This document shows positions 61,125-64,000 of a stretch of DNA of 64,000 nucleotides, one piece after another. The DNA comes from Streptomyces beihaiensis (GTDB lineage Bacteria; Actinomycetota; Actinomycetes; Streptomycetales; Streptomycetaceae). The translations under genes were made by a program, and so were the position numbers. The stretch lies in the NCBI RefSeq assembly GCF_026274175.1, contig NZ_JAPHNL010000146.1:1-64000 (forward strand), in the 5' to 3' direction. Position 1 is the first letter of the stretch, and the number at the start of each line of letters is the position of its first letter. The notes beneath the pieces are model-generated. The model was given only the letters and a program-made list of their open reading frames with translations, was not told the DNA's origin and did no database searches.

Positions 61125-61568
61125 TCAGCGCGTCACGGGGAACGCCGCGGCGAACGGGCGGCTGTCCGCGCGAGTCTGGGCCGGGAAGGTGACCTTCAGG
61201 CCCTCCGCCTGGCCCGTCACGTTCAGGTAGGTGATGGCCGTGAGCCCCAGCATCCCCTTCTTGGTCTCGGTCGCGGTGACGACATGGCGGGGGAAGTTGA
61301 TCAGAAGCTTGCCGGGCTTGCCGCCGCGGTTGCCGTCGAAGAAGAGCACGCGCTGGTCGGTCAGCATGAGGTACATCGCCTTGGGCCGCACCGTCGCCAT
61401 CACCATGCCCAGGGTCAGGATCGCGACCACGGTCGTGGTCAGCACCTGCTTGCGGACCGAGACCGTGCCGACCGTGACCAGGGAGACGAGCTCGACCCGC
61501 TCGCCCGGGATGAGCAGAGGCTGTGCGGCCTGCGTCAGCTGACGGTTGCGGCGAGCGTTCATGGCCAC
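61125..61568 (-). CDS. PH-domain-like small membrane-associated protein
   Basis: The protein has about 147 residues. A hydrophobic segment VLTTTVVAILTLGMVMATVR and beta-strands (KAMYLMLTDQRVLFFDGNRG, KLLINFPRHVVTATETKKGM) resemble bacterial PH-like (bPH) proteins with LTDQRVLFF as hallmark. Function unknown. GTG 61568 is used because GGAG lies five bases before it; ATG 61562 is an alternative. Convergent with the gene at 60819. Confidence 0.72.
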   Translation of the reverse strand: MAMNARRNRQLTQAAQPLLIPGERVELVSLVTVGTVSVRKQVLTTTVVAILTLGMVMATVRPKAMYLMLTDQRVLFFDGNRGGKPGKLLINFPRHVVTATETKKGMLGLTAITYLNVTGQAEGLKVTFPAQTRADSRPFAAAFPVTR

Positions 61569-61744
61569 GGGGACTCCAGGTTCCATAAGGTGACGGGACC
61601 ACCTGCGGCGGGGTCGTGTCACGGGCCGGGTCAGTTTGGCCAAGTCGCCTACAGCGCGGGGAAAGGGCCGGTCAGCCGGTCATCAAGATCAGGGCAAGGA
61701 TCCGCCAAGTCCGTTTGACGGGGACCGCTTCACCGACGATCGCT

Positions 61745-61750
61745 TAATAT
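61745..61750 (+). promoter_or_regulatory. TAATAT -10 box, leaderless promoter
   Basis: TAATAT, then seven bases (CCACGCC), then ATG at 61758. It is the most AT-rich -10 of the set. Confidence 0.55.
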
Positions 61751-61757
61751 CCACGCC

Positions 61758-62708
61758 ATGTCACCCGCCCGCGCGCTGCCGCCGCCCGACTTCGAACCGG
61801 CCTCGGCCCATCCCGAGTTCGGCTGGCTGCGGCAGGCCGCCGCCGCGTCGGACTGGGCATCGGTCCGCGGCTACGTCGACAGCCTGCCGCCGGGCACCGA
61901 CCGGTCGTTCGTGAGCAGCGTGATCGCCGAGGTCGACGGGGTCGAGCACGCGCTGCGCGCATGGGTCGCCGCCGCCCCCGGCGACGTACTCGCCCTGACG
62001 CTCCTCGGCGCCCGTGAGATCAACATCGGCTGGGGCATCCGGACGGCCGCGCGGGCGAGCAAGGTCAGCCGGGAGCAGTTCGAGGCGTTCCACGAACACC
62101 TGCGCCGGGCCGAGCAACTCCTCATCCGGGCCACCGCCATCGACCCCGCGTACGACGCGGCCTGGTCGGAGCGGCTCAACACCGCCCGCGGGCTGCAGCT
62201 CGGACAGCACGAGGCGCGGCGCCGCTACGACCGGCTCAGCGAACACCACCCGTCGCACTTCACGGCCCAGGCACGCCTGTTGCAGCAGCTGTGCCCGAAG
62301 TGGAGCGGCAGCTGGGAGGCCGCGCACGGTTTCGCCCAGGAGTGCATGCTCGGCGCACCCGAGGGGGCCATGAGCGCGGGCCTGGTGGCCGAGGCGCACG
62401 TGGAGCACGCGCTCGATCTGCGCGACGACCGCGAACGCACGGCGTACCTGCGTCAGTCGCACGTGCACGCGGAACTCGTCGAGGCGGCGCGGCGCTCCGT
62501 GCTGCACCCGCGTTTCCGGCGCCCGTACGGCTGGGTGACGGTCCAGGGCTCGTTCGCCGTGCTGTTCTCGATGATCGGGGACAAGGCCCAGGCCGCCGCG
62601 CACTTCCACGCGCTGAACGGCCTCGCCTCCGAGTACCCCTGGAGCTACTTCGGCGAGAAGGCCGAGACCTACACCCGACACCGGGCCGCCGCCCTCTCCC
62701 ACACCTGA
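61758..62708 (+). CDS. helical TPR/DUF4034-like protein
   Basis: The protein has 316 residues of alternating helices: WLRQAAAASDWASVRGYVDS, LRRAEQLLIRATAIDPAYDA and AAHFHALNGLASEYPW suggest a TPR-like solenoid. RTAYLRQSHVHAELVEAARR contributes a helix rich in His and Glu. No catalytic motif is clear and the DUF4034 match is only by pattern. It probably binds another protein. The message looks leaderless. It lies 15 bases upstream of the M16-like gene, so the two may be one operon. Confidence 0.72.
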   Translation: MSPARALPPPDFEPASAHPEFGWLRQAAAASDWASVRGYVDSLPPGTDRSFVSSVIAEVDGVEHALRAWVAAAPGDVLALTLLGAREINIGWGIRTAARASKVSREQFEAFHEHLRRAEQLLIRATAIDPAYDAAWSERLNTARGLQLGQHEARRRYDRLSEHHPSHFTAQARLLQQLCPKWSGSWEAAHGFAQECMLGAPEGAMSAGLVAEAHVEHALDLRDDRERTAYLRQSHVHAELVEAARRSVLHPRFRRPYGWVTVQGSFAVLFSMIGDKAQAAAHFHALNGLASEYPWSYFGEKAETYTRHRAAALSHT

Positions 62709-62723
62709 ACAGTGAACTGACTG

Positions 62724-64000
62724 ATGAGCCAGACCATCCACCACACCGAGGTCGACGGCGTCCCCGCCCTCTTCACCCACTCCACGGGGCCGATGCGCGC
62801 CGGGCTCGTCTTCCGGGCGGGCGTCGCCGACGAGACGCTCGGCCGAAGCGGCGTCACCCACCTCGTGGAGCATCTGGCGCTGCACCGCCAGGGCGTGACC
62901 GACGTCCACTTCAACGGCGCCACCAAGGCCGCGTTCACGCACTTCCACGTGGAGGGCACCGAACACGAGGTCGTCACCTACCTGAACGGTGTGTGCGCCT
63001 CCCTGACGAACCTGCCGATGGAACGCCTGGAGACCGAGAAGGAGATCCTGCGCACCGAGGAGTCCCGCCGCGAACCCGACCAACTGCCGCTGTGGCGCTA
63101 CGGGGCACAGGGCTACGGCCTGGTCTCCTTCCCCGAGTGGGGTGTGCGGCAGCTGCGCCCGCAGGATGTGCAGGAGTGGGCGGGGGCGCTGTTCACCCGG
63201 GGCAACGCCGCGCTGTGGATCGCCGGGGAGCGGCTGCCCGCAGGTCTGGCCCTGAAGCTGTGGGACGGCCCGCGCCGCCCGATGCCCGCGGTGACGTCCG
63301 CGCTGCCCGCCTGCCCCGCCTACTTCAGCGACGGCCAGGGCGGCGTGCTGCGCGACTGCGTCGTCCGCGACACCATGGCCTCACGCCTGTACGCGGGCCT
63401 GCTCGAACGCGAACTGGCCCTCGCGCTGCGCCAGAACGGCGGCTACTCCTACACGACGGCCACCGACCACGTCTCCCGCCGGGACGGATTCGCCACCGTC
63501 ATCGCCTTCGCCGACGTGCTGCCCGCCAAGCAGGACGCGGCGCTCGGCGGTTTCGTGGACGTCCTCGCCGTGCTGCGCGAGGGACGTATCGACCCGGTCG
63601 GTCTGGAGGCCGTACGCGGTCGCCTCGACGGGTCGCTCGCGGCCCCCGACGCGGCGGCACGGCGGCTGCCCGCGCTGGCCGAGGGACTGCTGGCCGGGCA
63701 ACCGCTGCGTGAGGCGGAGGAGTTGCGGGCGGAGCTGCGGGCGACCACCGCGGGGCACGTGCACGCCGTGGCGGCGGAGGCCGAGGCCACGGCGCTGATG
63801 CAGGTGCCGTCCGGCCATCGCGCCGACTGGGCCGGGTACGCCGCCGCCCCCACGACGTCGCCGGCGGCGGTCACCGGCAGGCGGTTCACCCCGTCCGGGC
63901 GCGACGCCCCGGCGCTGCTCATCGGTGCCGACGGCGTCAGCCTGACTTCGGGCGACGACGCGGTCACCGTGCTGTTCCGGCAGTGCGCCGCCAAGCTGAG
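62724..64000 (+). CDS. M16-like zinc peptidase, cut by right edge
   Basis: At least 425 residues are present with no stop before the window ends. The zinc motif HxxEH is complete at His46, Glu49 and His50 (THLVEHLAL) after the usual RAGVADETLGRSG. ETEKEILRTEES near 103-114 is the likely third-ligand helix, closer to the motif than in standard M16 enzymes. RQNGGYSYTTATDH resembles the RxxxY region of the second M16 half, so the enzyme appears compact. The ATG has no strong ribosome site, and the TPR-like gene upstream ends 15 bases before it. Substrate unknown. Confidence 0.75.
   Translation, partial: MSQTIHHTEVDGVPALFTHSTGPMRAGLVFRAGVADETLGRSGVTHLVEHLALHRQGVTDVHFNGATKAAFTHFHVEGTEHEVVTYLNGVCASLTNLPMERLETEKEILRTEESRREPDQLPLWRYGAQGYGLVSFPEWGVRQLRPQDVQEWAGALFTRGNAALWIAGERLPAGLALKLWDGPRRPMPAVTSALPACPAYFSDGQGGVLRDCVVRDTMASRLYAGLLERELALALRQNGGYSYTTATDHVSRRDGFATVIAFADVLPAKQDAALGGFVDVLAVLREGRIDPVGLEAVRGRLDGSLAAPDAAARRLPALAEGLLAGQPLREAEELRAELRATTAGHVHAVAAEAEATALMQVPSGHRADWAGYAAAPTTSPAAVTGRRFTPSGRDAPALLIGADGVSLTSGDDAVTVLFRQCAAKL

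Overview
The window is chromosomal DNA from a Streptomyces-type actinomycete. The GC content is very high, codons end almost always in G or C, starts are often GTG or TTG, and the gene set is typical of the genus: mycothiol deacetylase, DUF3117, tandem oligopeptide permeases, and a PAS-GAF-SpoIIE-ATPase regulator. No tRNA, rRNA, CRISPR array, prophage or insertion sequence was seen. Nearly all of it reads as conserved core chromosome, and no dedicated accessory island was found.

Positions 1-20000 form a block whose gene content matches, from memory, the Mycobacterium tuberculosis Rv1177-Rv1232 neighbourhood. It holds a soluble MgtE/CBS protein with a DUF1003 membrane protein, Mrp, TatB, HtrA, a zinc anti-sigma factor and a SigE-like ECF sigma factor. 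A divergent O-methyltransferase, DUF3117, an enoyl-CoA hydratase and the chain Tag, DivIVA-like protein, FolP2-like protein, LOG-family protein, DapE, DapC and a 7Fe ferredoxin follow. DapC and DapE supply diaminopimelate for peptidoglycan and lysine. The sigma, anti-sigma, HtrA and TatB genes look like an envelope-stress module with a self-type promoter upstream of the sigma gene.

Positions 20000-32500 carry a GNAT acetyltransferase with a SirB1-like protein, and an ABC-2 exporter operon with its own two-component system behind a large palindrome. They also carry a long disordered membrane protein with a peptidoglycan-binding-like C-terminus, mshB with a membrane partner, a 64-residue membrane protein, and an S9 peptidase.

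Positions 32600-50400 are dominated by peptide uptake. Two complete oppABCDF operons lie in tandem (32614-38265 and 38608-44425) and are clear paralogues. A third solitary peptide-binding lipoprotein at 47977-50406 carries a large charged insertion. A 43-codon leaderless small ORF lies between the two operons. An alpha/beta hydrolase and TypA/BipA lie between the second operon and the third lipoprotein.

Positions 50400-64000 hold an SdhC-A-B complex, a small membrane protein, a GH18-like protein with a REP-like palindrome inside its coding sequence, and a PAS-GAF-PP2C-ATPase phosphatase. A stand-alone HATPase, a Nudix hydrolase, several unrecognised proteins and an M16-like peptidase cut by the right edge complete the region.

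Two genome-scale patterns stand out. At least eight genes have a TAnnnT hexamer 6-7 bases before the start codon, the signature of leaderless transcripts. At least nine different minisatellites with units of 6-30 bp sit at gene ends or between genes. Other notable points are an apparent ATT start codon on the O-methyltransferase and a FolP paralogue lacking the sulfonamide/pABA loop.
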